Positions 52,406-61,665 are shown, counted from the stretch's first letter. The stretch is DNA of 64,000 bases from Nitrospira moscoviensis (GCF_001273775.1 NZ_CP011801.1:1404001-1468000); one strand, 5' to 3'. Numbers and translations: made by a program. The notes: generated by a model not told the origin, from the sequence alone.

Positions 52406-53932
52406 TTATGCCACGTACATGCGGAGGTTCGGTCCCTGAGCGGCCTCGGCCTTGTCCATCAGATAGGGGCCCGGGTAGCTGGCTGAGAGGTAGCGATAGT
52501 TGGCTTGCGAGCGCAGCTCCTTGAGCTGGTCCGCGGCGCGGATCGAGACGGGGATGATATAGGCGCTGGCTTCTTCCAGAGAGCATCCGAGTTGCCAACT
52601 CAGCTCGCAGCAGGTCCGGATCTCATCGCCCGTCCAGCCCTGGTCCGCCGGCAGGGCTATCTCGGCCGGGATCCGGAAGTGTCCGCGATAGATGGCCCAG
52701 ATAGTCTCCCGTTCGGCCGCCGAGGGCAGATCGAAGAACATGACGCCGTATTTGAAGCGGCGGAGCAGCTCCGGCGGGAGGGCGCTGACATTGTTGCTGG
52801 TGGCGATGAAGAGGACATTGTCATCCGCGACGGCGCTGACAACGCTGAGCGCCTGGCGGAGCTGGCCTTCGGATTGGCCTACGAGCGAGGCTTTCATGGC
52901 GCCGAGGTCGAAGCAGATCGCGGGCACCCCGGCTTCCGTGCCGCTGGCCTTGGCCACCATGGATTTGCACGTCCCCGGGGGGCCGACGAAGATGACGCCT
53001 CTGGCCTTGTGATCCTGCATGTAGGTGAGCAAGGTGCCCAGCATAGAGACGGTGACGCCAGACGAGTCCTGATTGGAGGAGAGGGAGCCGCTGAACATTT
53101 TCTCGATTTCATCGAGGAAGACGACGGCCTTCGGCGGATCGTTGCCCTTGAAGAGTTTGGAGAGGAAGTCTTTGGCGGCTTGCACGCCGCCGATATCCTG
53201 GAACCGTTCATTCCCGCCCCACACGGAAAGCCCGGGCGTGGCGTTGATCATCTGCCGTTTCCGTTCCCACAGCCGCGCCAGGTTGATGCCGTTCCTTTTG
53301 CTGAGCGACAGGGCCACGACCTGTTCGGCCGGAAAGGCTGCGAGTCCTTGGAGGGCGGAGACGGCCTGCGCCATTGCGTCCTCGGAGGGCGGATTGATCT
53401 GCGCTTGGACGCATTGGTCCTTGATGATCGCGGCCAGTTGTTCCCGCCCCGGCAGCGTTTCTTCCAGGACCAGGAGATCATGGAAGAGTTCCGCGGGCAC
53501 GTCGATCGTGGGTGCCAGCAAGACGAGGGTCGCTGGTTTGCCCTTGAAGAGGTCGCGCAGATTCCAGATGCCCTGCGAGACGAACTCGTTGCGGATGAAG
53601 CGATGGGCGTTGTGAAAGAAGACCACGCTCTTCGGGGGGACATTCGCGAGGAGCTTGAGGGTTTCCGAGGGATTGATCGTGACGCTGGCTTTTCCTGTTC
53701 CCAGCAGCGCCGCCAAAGCTTTTTCAGCCCCGCTGTTGACGGGCATGAGGCCCCGGCTGACGTCCCAGGAAAAGACGGGGTCTTCCTGGTCAGATCCAGG
53801 ACTTCGCAGCCCGTAGGTCCGGATCAGGCCGATCGTGGCGGCGGGATCGGGTGTCGTGATGGCGAGGAGAGGAACCGAAACGCTGCGGGCGCGGACGAAC
53901 TGCGCCACGAGATCGGGCATGGAAGTCTGCAT
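52406..53932 (-). CDS. AAA+ ATPase (Ycf46-like) with permuted core motifs
   Basis: The 508-residue protein has an N-terminal domain (1-235) that itself looks like a degraded ATPase (KSVVFFHNAHRF), as in Ycf46. The AAA+ core follows, but in unusual order: the Walker B-type VVFLDEIEKMFSG is at residues ~270-282, before Walker A GPPGTCKS at 317-324; sensor 1 is FIATSNN at ~375-381, and LPPELLRRF carries the Arg finger. The P-loop has Cys in place of the usual last Gly. AAAGGAG lies six bases before the ATG. It precedes two small partner genes in the same operon. Confidence 0.8.
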   Translation of the reverse strand: MQTSMPDLVAQFVRARSVSVPLLAITTPDPAATIGLIRTYGLRSPGSDQEDPVFSWDVSRGLMPVNSGAEKALAALLGTGKASVTINPSETLKLLANVPPKSVVFFHNAHRFIRNEFVSQGIWNLRDLFKGKPATLVLLAPTIDVPAELFHDLLVLEETLPGREQLAAIIKDQCVQAQINPPSEDAMAQAVSALQGLAAFPAEQVVALSLSKRNGINLARLWERKRQMINATPGLSVWGGNERFQDIGGVQAAKDFLSKLFKGNDPPKAVVFLDEIEKMFSGSLSSNQDSSGVTVSMLGTLLTYMQDHKARGVIFVGPPGTCKSMVAKASGTEAGVPAICFDLGAMKASLVGQSEGQLRQALSVVSAVADDNVLFIATSNNVSALPPELLRRFKYGVMFFDLPSAAERETIWAIYRGHFRIPAEIALPADQGWTGDEIRTCCELSWQLGCSLEEASAYIIPVSIRAADQLKELRSQANYRYLSASYPGPYLMDKAEAAQGPNLRMYVA

Positions 53933-53978
53933 GGCCTACTCCTTTGTGATGGCTTGTCGCGAGAGAGTAAAGAGACGG

Positions 53979-54584
53979 CTAGGTGGGGGAAGGATCGGAT
54001 GATTGTGATGGTCGTAGCGCGGCTCGTTGGGAGGGTTCGGCCGAGCCGGACCGAGCAGGGGAGCCCGGTGTGGAGACGGGAGCGTTGACGAGTGCGGCGA
54101 CCCGCCGCGCGTGCTGAATGAATGCATACTCATGTCCCTGCACGTAAGCCTCTTCGCATTGGTCGAGCAGCCGCATGATGGAAGAGAAGCGCGGATCGTC
54201 GCCTGTGATCCCGGAGGTGAGTTCGGCCAAACGACGAAAGCGTTTGAACCAGCGGTCCGGGCCGGTGAGCATCGGGGGATTGGCGGAAGTACTGCCGTCA
54301 TAGCCGTGCGGATTGACGGTCCAGGCGGCGATGCAATGACCGGCTTGATCGACGGCTTTGACGGCGGTGATGTTGGCAATGGGGAGGGTGACCCCGGAAT
54401 CGAGGTTGACTCGACCGTTGGTACTTGGGTCGAGGATCTCGATGATCCTGCCATCCTGCAGTCGGTCTTTGGCATCCCGGTACACCACGGTCCATCCGAC
54501 TTGAAGCCCAACGTTCTGAGCCGTCCCTGGTGTCACCGCAGGCGTGTTGAGGGGAACGGACGGTGGTAGAGACTGGGGAGGCAT
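53979..54584 (-). CDS. hypothetical protein, 201 aa
   Basis: No family is recognised. The N-terminus is Pro/Ser-rich, then a small beta-barrel-like segment GLQVGWTVVYRDAKDRLQDG and ANITAVKAVDQ suggests an SH3/KOW-like fold; the C-terminal half is helical and ends in a Ser/Pro/Ala tail. GAAAGG precedes the ATG at 54584. An upstream in-frame start at 54692 lies within the end of the reductase gene region and has no ribosome site. Confidence 0.5.
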   Translation of the reverse strand: MPPQSLPPSVPLNTPAVTPGTAQNVGLQVGWTVVYRDAKDRLQDGRIIEILDPSTNGRVNLDSGVTLPIANITAVKAVDQAGHCIAAWTVNPHGYDGSTSANPPMLTGPDRWFKRFRRLAELTSGITGDDPRFSSIMRLLDQCEEAYVQGHEYAFIQHARRVAALVNAPVSTPGSPARSGSAEPSQRAALRPSQSSDPSPT

Positions 54585-54619
54585 GGCCGACCTTTCTCTC
54601 TCTATATAATGGTGAACCG

Positions 54620-56875
54620 TCAACTGCACTTGGTCCAGCCGCAGTGCCGGCAGATCAGACAATTCTCCTGCCGAATGGTGCCCTGGCTGCATTGCGGACA
54701 GGGAGGGAGTCCATTGCCGTTGTCTTTGACCAGTTGACTCATTCGGAGCGCTCGGATGATGGCGGCCGGGATGCTGGCGACCGATCCGTATCGCTGGTTG
54801 GCCTTTTCCAGTTGTTCGAGCAAGGCCTCCACCGGCACACCCGATCGTAAGGAGATGGAGAGCACTCGCGCAAACGACTCGTAGATTTCAGTGTTGCTGG
54901 CCTCGACGGGCGTGTGGATGAAGACCTCGAGCGGTCTGGTCTTGAAAGTCGAAATCGTGACGTACACATGACCATCGGTCGTCTTCACCTGCACCCGCTT
55001 TGCGTCTAAGACGTCCGGCAACTCGAACGGGTTGGCCACAGGGAGGTCCCCGTCTCGCACCTGGCTTGTTCCGTTCGAGGACAGGCTCCCATTGCTGTCC
55101 GCCTTGCCCAGATTAAGGACCTGGCTGGTGCGGCTCCCATCGCGGTAGACGGTGATCCCGCTGCAATCGAGTTCCCATGCGAGCACATAAGCGTGGCGGA
55201 CGTCTTCGACAGTCGCCGTGGAGGGCAGGTTGATCGTCTTGCTGACCGCTGTGTCGCTGAACCGCTGCCAGGCGGCCTGGACTCGGACATGCTGCTCAGG
55301 GGTGAGATCGTGGGCCACTGTAAAGATCTGTTGCCAGTGGGCGGGAACTTCCTTGAGCCCCTGGCAAGACCCGTGATTGGCTACGATCCTGTCGATGAGG
55401 TCGTCGTGCCACCAGCCCTCCCGCCTGGCCGTGGTTTCGAAGAGGTCGCACAGGTAAGGGAGCTTCCTCCCTTCGAGGACGTGCTTGAACCAGACCAGCG
55501 CGAACTCGGGCTCACAGCCGGCACTGGTGTCGGCGATCATACTGAGGCTGCCTGTCGGCGCCACGGTGGTCACGTAGCTGTGCCGGACCTGCCTTCCTTC
55601 CTGTTCATGCTTGCTTCCCTTCCACGCGGGATACACGCCTCGTGTTTTGGCCAGTTGCTCTGACGCGCGCCACGCCATGGCTTTCATCTGGTGCGCGATC
55701 CGCTCCGTCAAGCGTATGGCTTCTTCGCTGCCGTAGGGAAGGCCCAACGCCATCAACAGGCGGGCATACCCCATGATCCCGAGGCCGATGCGGCGGGTCT
55801 GGCGCGTCATGGCGTTGATCTGGGGAAGCGGATGGTCGTTGGCATCAATGACGTTGTCCAGGAATCGAACCGCGAGGCGGATGGTCTGGTCTAGACTCTC
55901 CCAGTCAATCTCGTACTGACCATGGCCTGGCTGGATCCGAACATGTTTCGCTAAATCGATGGAGCCGAGTGTGCAGGCATCGAAGCCGTGTAAGGGAACC
56001 TCGCCGCACGGATTGGTGGAGACGATCTCGCCCATGGCAGGAATGGGACAGGCCCGGTTCGCGCGGTCGATGAAGAACAGCCCGGGATCGCCGGTCTTCC
56101 AGGCTTCCTCGACGATGCGATCGAAGACCAGCCGTGCGAAGACTTCCTTGACGGGGTGTTTCGTGCGGGGATTGATCAGGCTGTAGGGCTTGTCCTCCTT
56201 GACCGCGTTCATGAACTCGTCCGTGACGGCCACGCTGATGTTGAAGTTCCGGATCTGGCCGTCCAGCGTCTTGCAACTCACGAAGTCTAAGATGTCCGGG
56301 TGCTGGACATGGAGAATTCCCATGTTGGCCCCCCTGCGGGTTCCGCCCTGGCGCACCTGTTCGGTGGCGCCGTCGATGATCTTCATGAAGGAGACCGGGC
56401 CTGACGCGACGCCGCCTGAGCTCCTGACGCGATCTCCCTTCGGACGCAAGTTGGAGAACGAAAAACCGGTGCCTCCCCCGCTTTTATGGATCAACAAGGC
56501 TGCTGTGACGGCATTCCCGATGGACTGCATGTCGTCCTCGATGGGGATCACGAAGCAGGCGGAGTACTGCTTGTGGGCGCCGGGTCGACCCGCGTTCATC
56601 AAGGTGGGGGAATTGGGCAGGAACGTGCGAGAGGCGAGCATCTGGTGGAACTGTTCCTCGACAGACGCCACTTCCTCACTCGTCGCACCATACAGGGTCT
56701 CGACCGTGGCAATTTCGCAAGCGACTCGCTCCCAGAGTTGATCGACGGTTTCAATGATATGCCCCTCGTCGTCTTTGGCCAGGTACCGCTCGCGGAGGAC
56801 GGTGAGCGCGTTTTCCGAGAGCGGCATGCTTTCGGGAGTGGCTTCGTGAACGGAATTGGTTCTGTGCTGCGTCAT
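54620..56875 (-). CDS. nrdJ: adenosylcobalamin-dependent (class II) ribonucleotide reductase
   Basis: The 751-residue enzyme reduces ribonucleotides to deoxyribonucleotides using coenzyme B12. The core motifs are intact: FLPNSPTLMNAG, SGGGTGFSFSNLRPKG, the radical-site STNPCGEVPL (Cys), and VAPTGSLSMIADTS. The C-terminus carries PPCPQCSQGTIRQ and CRHCGWTKC, a four-Cys zinc/redox motif used to regenerate the enzyme. In this mobile element it would supply dNTPs for its own replication, together with the clamp, primase and helicase. Confidence 0.94.
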   Translation of the reverse strand: MTQHRTNSVHEATPESMPLSENALTVLRERYLAKDDEGHIIETVDQLWERVACEIATVETLYGATSEEVASVEEQFHQMLASRTFLPNSPTLMNAGRPGAHKQYSACFVIPIEDDMQSIGNAVTAALLIHKSGGGTGFSFSNLRPKGDRVRSSGGVASGPVSFMKIIDGATEQVRQGGTRRGANMGILHVQHPDILDFVSCKTLDGQIRNFNISVAVTDEFMNAVKEDKPYSLINPRTKHPVKEVFARLVFDRIVEEAWKTGDPGLFFIDRANRACPIPAMGEIVSTNPCGEVPLHGFDACTLGSIDLAKHVRIQPGHGQYEIDWESLDQTIRLAVRFLDNVIDANDHPLPQINAMTRQTRRIGLGIMGYARLLMALGLPYGSEEAIRLTERIAHQMKAMAWRASEQLAKTRGVYPAWKGSKHEQEGRQVRHSYVTTVAPTGSLSMIADTSAGCEPEFALVWFKHVLEGRKLPYLCDLFETTARREGWWHDDLIDRIVANHGSCQGLKEVPAHWQQIFTVAHDLTPEQHVRVQAAWQRFSDTAVSKTINLPSTATVEDVRHAYVLAWELDCSGITVYRDGSRTSQVLNLGKADSNGSLSSNGTSQVRDGDLPVANPFELPDVLDAKRVQVKTTDGHVYVTISTFKTRPLEVFIHTPVEASNTEIYESFARVLSISLRSGVPVEALLEQLEKANQRYGSVASIPAAIIRALRMSQLVKDNGNGLPPCPQCSQGTIRQENCLICRHCGWTKCS

Positions 56876-57212
56876 GAGTAACCTGTCGTTGTGGTGAAAC
56901 TCTGAAGGCCTCTACTCAGAATTACTTCTGGTGCGTGCCAGCCGGCTATTTGGAAACGTCAAGATTTCGGAACAGGTGGCCGAGCCGCTCTCTGATTCAG
57001 ACCTGAGTGCTGGGGAATGGTCGGGCGGTGTGTTGAGCCGGAGGAGGTGGCTGAAGTAAGACGGTTCTAAGATGTTGGCGGTGTGGGGTAGTCGAGTAAG
57101 ATGGCGGGGATGTGGATGGCTTGAAGCCTGACTCCTGGGCCTCGGCAGCTGAATTCGCGAGAGCAGCAGCGAGTGTTTAACCCCTTGCCTTCTTCTGGCT
57201 ATGCATCTCTGT
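56876..57212. other. gene-free stretch between nrdJ and the mer operon
   Basis: No ORF with a recognisable product is seen in these 337 bases. The nrdJ promoter should lie here on the minus strand, but I find no strong hexamers. A cobalamin riboswitch was looked for upstream of nrdJ and no convincing B12 box was found. Confidence 0.4.
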
Positions 57213-58877
57213 TCAGGCTGCGCAGCAGGACAACTTTGTCACGTCCTTCTTGAACGTCAGCGCGGCGAGCTTGAGGCCTTCTACCATGGTCAAATACGGA
57301 TGAAACGTATCCGCAAGGTCTTGGATGCTTAGCCCGAACCGAATAGCCAGCGTCGCTTCCTGGATCACTTCACCCGCCTCTGCCGCGAGCACGTGTGCGC
57401 CAAGCAATCGGCCTGTCTCATCTTCGGCCACCAGTTTGATCAGGCCTTTGGTGTTCCGGGATGCCAATGCACGCGGGACATGATGGAGAGGCAGGACGGC
57501 GGTTCGCACACCCCGTCCCTGTGCCGTGGCTTTCTCTTCCGTCAGCCCAACACTGGCGATCTGCGGATCAGTGAACGTGACGTGCGGCAAGGCCGTGAGA
57601 TCGAATACTCTCCCGACGCCGCTGAGGGCATTCTCGGCCGCCAGTCCACCGGCATACGCGGCCACATAAACGTACATAGGATTGCCAATGCAATCGCCGG
57701 CCGCATAGATGTCCTGATTGGTGGTCTGCAGGTGTTCGTTCACCACGATCTCGCCCTTGGCTCCCAGCCTCACCCCGGCTTCTTCCAATCCGAATCCGAT
57801 GGTGTTGGCGTGCCGGCCTGTGGCGACCAGCAGACGCTCCGCCCGGCAGATCTTCGGTTTCCCGTTCGCTTCGGTGTGCACGAGATATTCGCCATCTCGG
57901 CGTTCCACCCGGCTGATTGTGACGTTGGTACAGATCTGGACTTTTTCGTCCTCCAGGTAGCGCACAAGCGCCTCACCAATCTCAGGCTCCTCTGCTCTCG
58001 CCACGTGCGGACCGGATTCCAGTACCATGACGCGGACACCGAACCGTGTAAAGAGCTGCGCAAGCTCCAAGCCGATGCTGCCGCCCCCGATGATGACCAT
58101 CGAAGCCGGCAGAGCTTCCAAGCTGAGCGCCAGCTCACTGTCAAGAAACCCAGCTTCTTGAAGCCCAGGAATGGGCGGCACCAAGGGGTGAGAGCCGGTC
58201 GCCACCACGATCTTGTCCGGTTCGTAGACTGTGCCGTTCACACGGACACGGCGCCCGCCCAAGAGCCGAGCTTCTCCCCTCAGGATCGTTATGGTGGGAT
58301 ATATGGCGGCGACGTCGACATACTTTCCCTGGCGCAACGCAGCGACCAGTTCATCTTTCTGCTGCACCACCCGCCGCCAGTCTGAAGGCGGCGGACAGGC
58401 GTTCAGCCCTTCAAAGTTCGGGTAGGCGGAGTGATAACAGAGTTCAGCGGCCTTAATGAGTGTCTTCGATGGCACGCAGCCGATGTTCACACAGGTCCCG
58501 CCGATCGTCCCTTTCTCCACGATGGCGACCCGCGCCCCGAGCTCGGCGGCTTTGATTGCCGCGGCAAAGGCGGCGGATCCCCCGCCGATAGTGAGTAAGT
58601 TGTAGTCCCGTCCCTCGGACGTCGCAACAAGACGAGTCGGCTCAAGCGGGCGGCGCTCCACAATCACGCCATGATAGCCCGCTTTGTGGACGGCATCCAC
58701 CAGGAGGTGATCCCTGACCTCGGCGCTTGCAACGACAGTCGCCTGTCCCGTCCGCCAGGAGCCAACCTGCGCCGTGTCGACCCCAGGGACCGTTTTCAGC
58801 GCTTCGGTGACATGCCGCGCGCAGCCGTCGCAGGTCATACCCTCTACCCGTAATGCAAAATGGAACTTGCTACTCAT
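57213..58877 (-). CDS. merA: mercuric reductase MerA
   Basis: The 554-residue flavoenzyme reduces Hg(II) to volatile Hg(0) with NADPH. An N-terminal heavy-metal-associated domain has the GMTCDGCARH motif. The catalytic disulfide motif is GGTCVNIGCVPSK; the FAD site is LLTIGGGSAAFAAAI, the NADPH site VIIGGGSIGLELAQ, and the second FAD site YAAGDC. The C-terminal Cys pair is in TKLSCCAA, needed to hand Hg to the active site. It overlaps the gene upstream by ATGA. Confidence 0.96.
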   Translation of the reverse strand: MSSKFHFALRVEGMTCDGCARHVTEALKTVPGVDTAQVGSWRTGQATVVASAEVRDHLLVDAVHKAGYHGVIVERRPLEPTRLVATSEGRDYNLLTIGGGSAAFAAAIKAAELGARVAIVEKGTIGGTCVNIGCVPSKTLIKAAELCYHSAYPNFEGLNACPPPSDWRRVVQQKDELVAALRQGKYVDVAAIYPTITILRGEARLLGGRRVRVNGTVYEPDKIVVATGSHPLVPPIPGLQEAGFLDSELALSLEALPASMVIIGGGSIGLELAQLFTRFGVRVMVLESGPHVARAEEPEIGEALVRYLEDEKVQICTNVTISRVERRDGEYLVHTEANGKPKICRAERLLVATGRHANTIGFGLEEAGVRLGAKGEIVVNEHLQTTNQDIYAAGDCIGNPMYVYVAAYAGGLAAENALSGVGRVFDLTALPHVTFTDPQIASVGLTEEKATAQGRGVRTAVLPLHHVPRALASRNTKGLIKLVAEDETGRLLGAHVLAAEAGEVIQEATLAIRFGLSIQDLADTFHPYLTMVEGLKLAALTFKKDVTKLSCCAA

Positions 58878-59272
58878 GATTCATCTCCTGAATGGATGCA
58901 GCAGGCCGTGATTGGGGTTGCTTGAGGCCCGCTGTTGCAGTCCTTGTACGCCGCATATGCTTTCAGCGCCCATTCTTCGCCCGGACAGCCCTGCATGGTT
59001 ATGGCGACCTCGAGGAATTCAACCAATTCCTCCCGCGAAATGCCCTTGTCGACCGCCATCTGGACGTAGGCCCTGACACAGGGCTCACATCGGATCGCGA
59101 TCGAGATCGCCATGGCGGTCAGGAGCTTGTACTTGGCCGCCACCACCGCATCGCGATACGCCTCCTGCCGCATGCGCAATAGGCCACCGGTAACTTTTGG
59201 GCTCAACTTTCTCAGCTCACTAAACAGCTCGGCACTAACGGTTGTCCCATGATCCACGAATAGTTCCTCCAT
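58874..59272 (-). CDS. carboxymuconolactone decarboxylase/AhpD-like protein
   Basis: The 132-residue protein is of the CMD/AhpD superfamily. The motif RCEPCVRAYVQMAVDKGISREELVEFLEVAI contains the typical CxxC followed by a helix with Glu residues. Such proteins are peroxidase-like reducing partners; here, inside the mer operon, it may reduce thiols during mercury stress. An extra Cys pair at the C-terminus (ITACCIHSG) could bind Hg. It overlaps merA. Confidence 0.85.
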   Translation of the reverse strand: MEELFVDHGTTVSAELFSELRKLSPKVTGGLLRMRQEAYRDAVVAAKYKLLTAMAISIAIRCEPCVRAYVQMAVDKGISREELVEFLEVAITMQGCPGEEWALKAYAAYKDCNSGPQATPITACCIHSGDES

Positions 59273-59395
59273 TCCTTTCTAATATGTCCGGCACGGAGCG
59301 AATAGCGAACATATCCAGGCTGCCCCCACGAGTCCTGTCCACTCCAAGGAGGATGTTGGGGGGTGACTTCTTGGCTGTTCGCCATCGACTACCAG

Positions 59396-59749
59396 CTATT
59401 TCTGCAGCAGGCGAGCCTTGTACGGCGACAGCGGGCTGCCCGCCCCTTCGATGGCCTTGATCAACGCTTCCATGCCCACCTTCTCCGGATCGAACGTCAC
59501 TGATGCACGGGCGTCTGAATAATCGGAGAAAAAGATCCACTTTTTTCCCAACCTGACCTCAACCGCGCTGACGCCCGGGACCTTGGCGAGAGCGGCTTTG
59601 ACGTCCTTGACGCAAGCCCCGCACGTCATGCCGTCGATCTGCATAGTGACCGTCTGAACTCCCTGGTTCTCAGCCGAAAGACTATGGAACTCAGTCAGCG
59701 CAAGCATCATCACCCCGACAAGGAGACCTATCCGGATCACTTGCCACAT
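59396..59749 (-). CDS. merP: periplasmic mercury-binding protein MerP-like
   Basis: The 117-residue protein has an N-terminal signal/membrane segment and a heavy-metal-associated domain with MTCGACVKDVKAALAKV, where the CxxC pair binds Hg. The domain is slightly longer than in MerP because of the inserted KKWIFFSDYSDARAS. It would pass mercury to the MerT membrane domain encoded upstream in the operon. Confidence 0.85.
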   Translation of the reverse strand: MWQVIRIGLLVGVMMLALTEFHSLSAENQGVQTVTMQIDGMTCGACVKDVKAALAKVPGVSAVEVRLGKKWIFFSDYSDARASVTFDPEKVGMEALIKAIEGAGSPLSPYKARLLQK

Positions 59750-59843
59750 GCCTGATCACCTCCGTTCAAAAGAGAGCTTAGAGCGAATAGTCGTGCCGGC
59801 CGCATCAGGTTGAACGCTCATTCATCACGCGTCATCCCCAGTC

Positions 59844-61013
59844 TCACAAGGCTAACCAATAGGGCGCCAAGACCAACACCAGTGCCAGGGCCGCTATCAG
59901 CCACAGCCACGTCCGGTTCAGCCCATTCACTGATCGAGCACATCCCGCCTCTGTCGCGCACACGGATGAAGGTTTCCGGTACGCGTGATAGAAGCTGATG
60001 CCAAGCAAGAGCAGCGTCAGTCCGACAAAGACAGGCCGGTAGGGCAGCAGCGCTTTCAGGAACCCGGCTGTGCTGGCCAGAGCACCTGTGGCGCCGACTC
60101 CGACACCGAGTGCGGCGAACACCAGCGGCCCGATACAGCACACGGAGGCCAAGAACGCTGCGACGAGCCCGGCGATCGAGGTACTCGCCACCGTTCCCGT
60201 TGCCGATAGTCCCGCGTCATGGCTTTCCAACGGATCAAGGTTTGAGCGAGACGGCGTGGCGAGCAGGGGCTCGAAGATGGCCTTACCGATATAGAGCGTC
60301 TCACCGAGGCTTATCACTGACCCAACGGCATTGGGTTGCTTCCGCAGCCATTTCTCAACGTGCGCGGCCGAACAAAAGAAATTGATGGCGGGGCACGCGG
60401 AGGCTGCGACGGGTCCCTCTTGTATCGTGCCTGCCCACACCAAGGTGTCGGATGGGCTGTGCGCGACGATCGTTTGGTCGCGCACCGTGATGGCGATGGC
60501 CTTGGCGCAGGACGCACAGGAAGACGTGATGGACAGATCACGATGTAACATGAACGCCAGACCCAAGGCATCAATCGCGCACTGCGCATAGACAGGTTTC
60601 GCTTCCGACCACTGGTCAAATTTCACCACATGCGGCGTCGGAACCGACGAGAACGGATAGGCGAGACGGATCATAGAGGACTCCGGCTCCAGGCTCAGCA
60701 TGTCCCATGCATCGAGGCGCTGCAGAATGGTCTTCGTGCCGTCCGGAGTCAGGCCAAGCGCCTGGCTGATCTCCTGTACCGTTGGCGACCGCCCTTGAAG
60801 AGGATACTGGGCGAGGATGTACCGCCGAACCGCGTCTTCCTGAGCGCTCAGCTTGTGCTGATCCCATCCCAGCATGCTCCCCGCCATTGAGGCCAGGGTC
60901 TTGGCTCGGTCGGTCGCAGTCGGCACAATCATGCCGCCCTGCTCGGTGCGGCCGGGGATCTGATTGGCCTGACTTTGGTTCACGTCGGTTTCACAACAGC
61001 ATGCTCTTGTCAT
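59844..61013 (-). CDS. MerB-MerT fusion (organomercurial lyase-like + mercury transporter)
   Basis: The 389-residue protein has two parts. Residues ~35-260 resemble MerB: a winged-helix-like start, then QCAIDALGL, SSCASCAKAIAI (Cys166/169) and ACPAINFFCSAAHVEKWL (Cys207/214), in the places where MerB has its active-site cysteines. Residues ~280-389 are MerT-like, with three membrane segments, the Cys292-Cys293 pair in LASVCCIGPL and Cys352/358 in VCATEAGCA. The start at 61013 has GGGAAGG upstream. A fusion of lyase and transporter would release Hg(II) near the membrane. The N-terminal CCC (residues 5-7) may also bind metal. Confidence 0.8.
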   Translation of the reverse strand: MTRACCCETDVNQSQANQIPGRTEQGGMIVPTATDRAKTLASMAGSMLGWDQHKLSAQEDAVRRYILAQYPLQGRSPTVQEISQALGLTPDGTKTILQRLDAWDMLSLEPESSMIRLAYPFSSVPTPHVVKFDQWSEAKPVYAQCAIDALGLAFMLHRDLSITSSCASCAKAIAITVRDQTIVAHSPSDTLVWAGTIQEGPVAASACPAINFFCSAAHVEKWLRKQPNAVGSVISLGETLYIGKAIFEPLLATPSRSNLDPLESHDAGLSATGTVASTSIAGLVAAFLASVCCIGPLVFAALGVGVGATGALASTAGFLKALLPYRPVFVGLTLLLLGISFYHAYRKPSSVCATEAGCARSVNGLNRTWLWLIAALALVLVLAPYWLAL

Positions 61014-61211
61014 TGGACCTTCCCTCCCTCGTCCCGTGTCTTCATGACGTCGCCTTCGAGGCGTTACTCCGCCTTCAGTGTCGACGCTCCGTGACCCAGT
61101 GCATAGGCAGCCAGGCTTTGTCAGGATGTTGTCCGACCAGCCGCGACCAGATTCGACGAACGACAACCAACGGACAAAAGCCCAATCATTCTTCATATGG
61201 ACACATGATCG

Positions 61212-61649
61212 CTACCTCCTCTTTGTGGCATGAACCGTTCCCGCCTTCTCTCCCTCGAGACTTTGCAAGATTGGACAATGATCGGTCGGCTGCCCGGCCC
61301 GGCAGGTGCGGATCAAGCGTTGCAGCGCCGTCGCAAGCGATTGCAGGTCGCGCACTTTGGCTTCCACGTGTTTCAATTTGGCCTCCGCTTTTCGTTGGAC
61401 ATCACCACAGCGGGCCTTCGAACTGACCCGGAGATCGAGGAGTTCCTCGATCTCATGGAGCGTGAAGCCCAACGTCTGCGCATTCTTGATGAACCGCAGC
61501 CGCCGTTGAGAATCTCTGTCGTACAGCCGGTAGCCAGATGGGAGTCGTGATGTCGGACCGAGCAAATTCAGTCGCTCGTAATAGCGGATCGTCTCGATAT
61601 TCACGCCCACCTGTTTCGCGAACTGCCCGATCTTGAGTTCGGTTGTCAT
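61212..61649 (-). CDS. merR: MerR family mercury-responsive regulator
   Basis: The 145-residue protein has the MerR winged helix (KIGQFAKQVGVNIETIRYYERL), the coiled-coil linker, and three Cys in ARCGDV, RTCRAG and DHCPIL that match the Hg-binding set of MerR. It should bind the dyad upstream of its own gene and activate the operon on binding Hg. The ATG at 61649 has GAGGT upstream; a longer frame to 61766 would cross the operator and is rejected. The operon starts with merR, unlike most Gram-negative mer operons where merR is divergent. Confidence 0.94.
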   Translation of the reverse strand: MTTELKIGQFAKQVGVNIETIRYYERLNLLGPTSRLPSGYRLYDRDSQRRLRFIKNAQTLGFTLHEIEELLDLRVSSKARCGDVQRKAEAKLKHVEAKVRDLQSLATALQRLIRTCRAGQPTDHCPILQSLEGEKAGTVHATKRR

Positions 61650-61665
61650 ATGTACCTCATCGGTC

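Noticed and set aside
52505..54088. A 527-codon plus-strand frame opposite the AAA+ gene
   Set aside because: Antisense shadow of the AAA+ ATPase; no ribosome site, no domain.
56876..57180. Cobalamin riboswitch upstream of nrdJ
   Set aside because: Expected for a B12-dependent enzyme, and a GCCCAGGAGTCAGGC segment is faintly similar to a B12 box, but the conserved box and surrounding stems could not be found.
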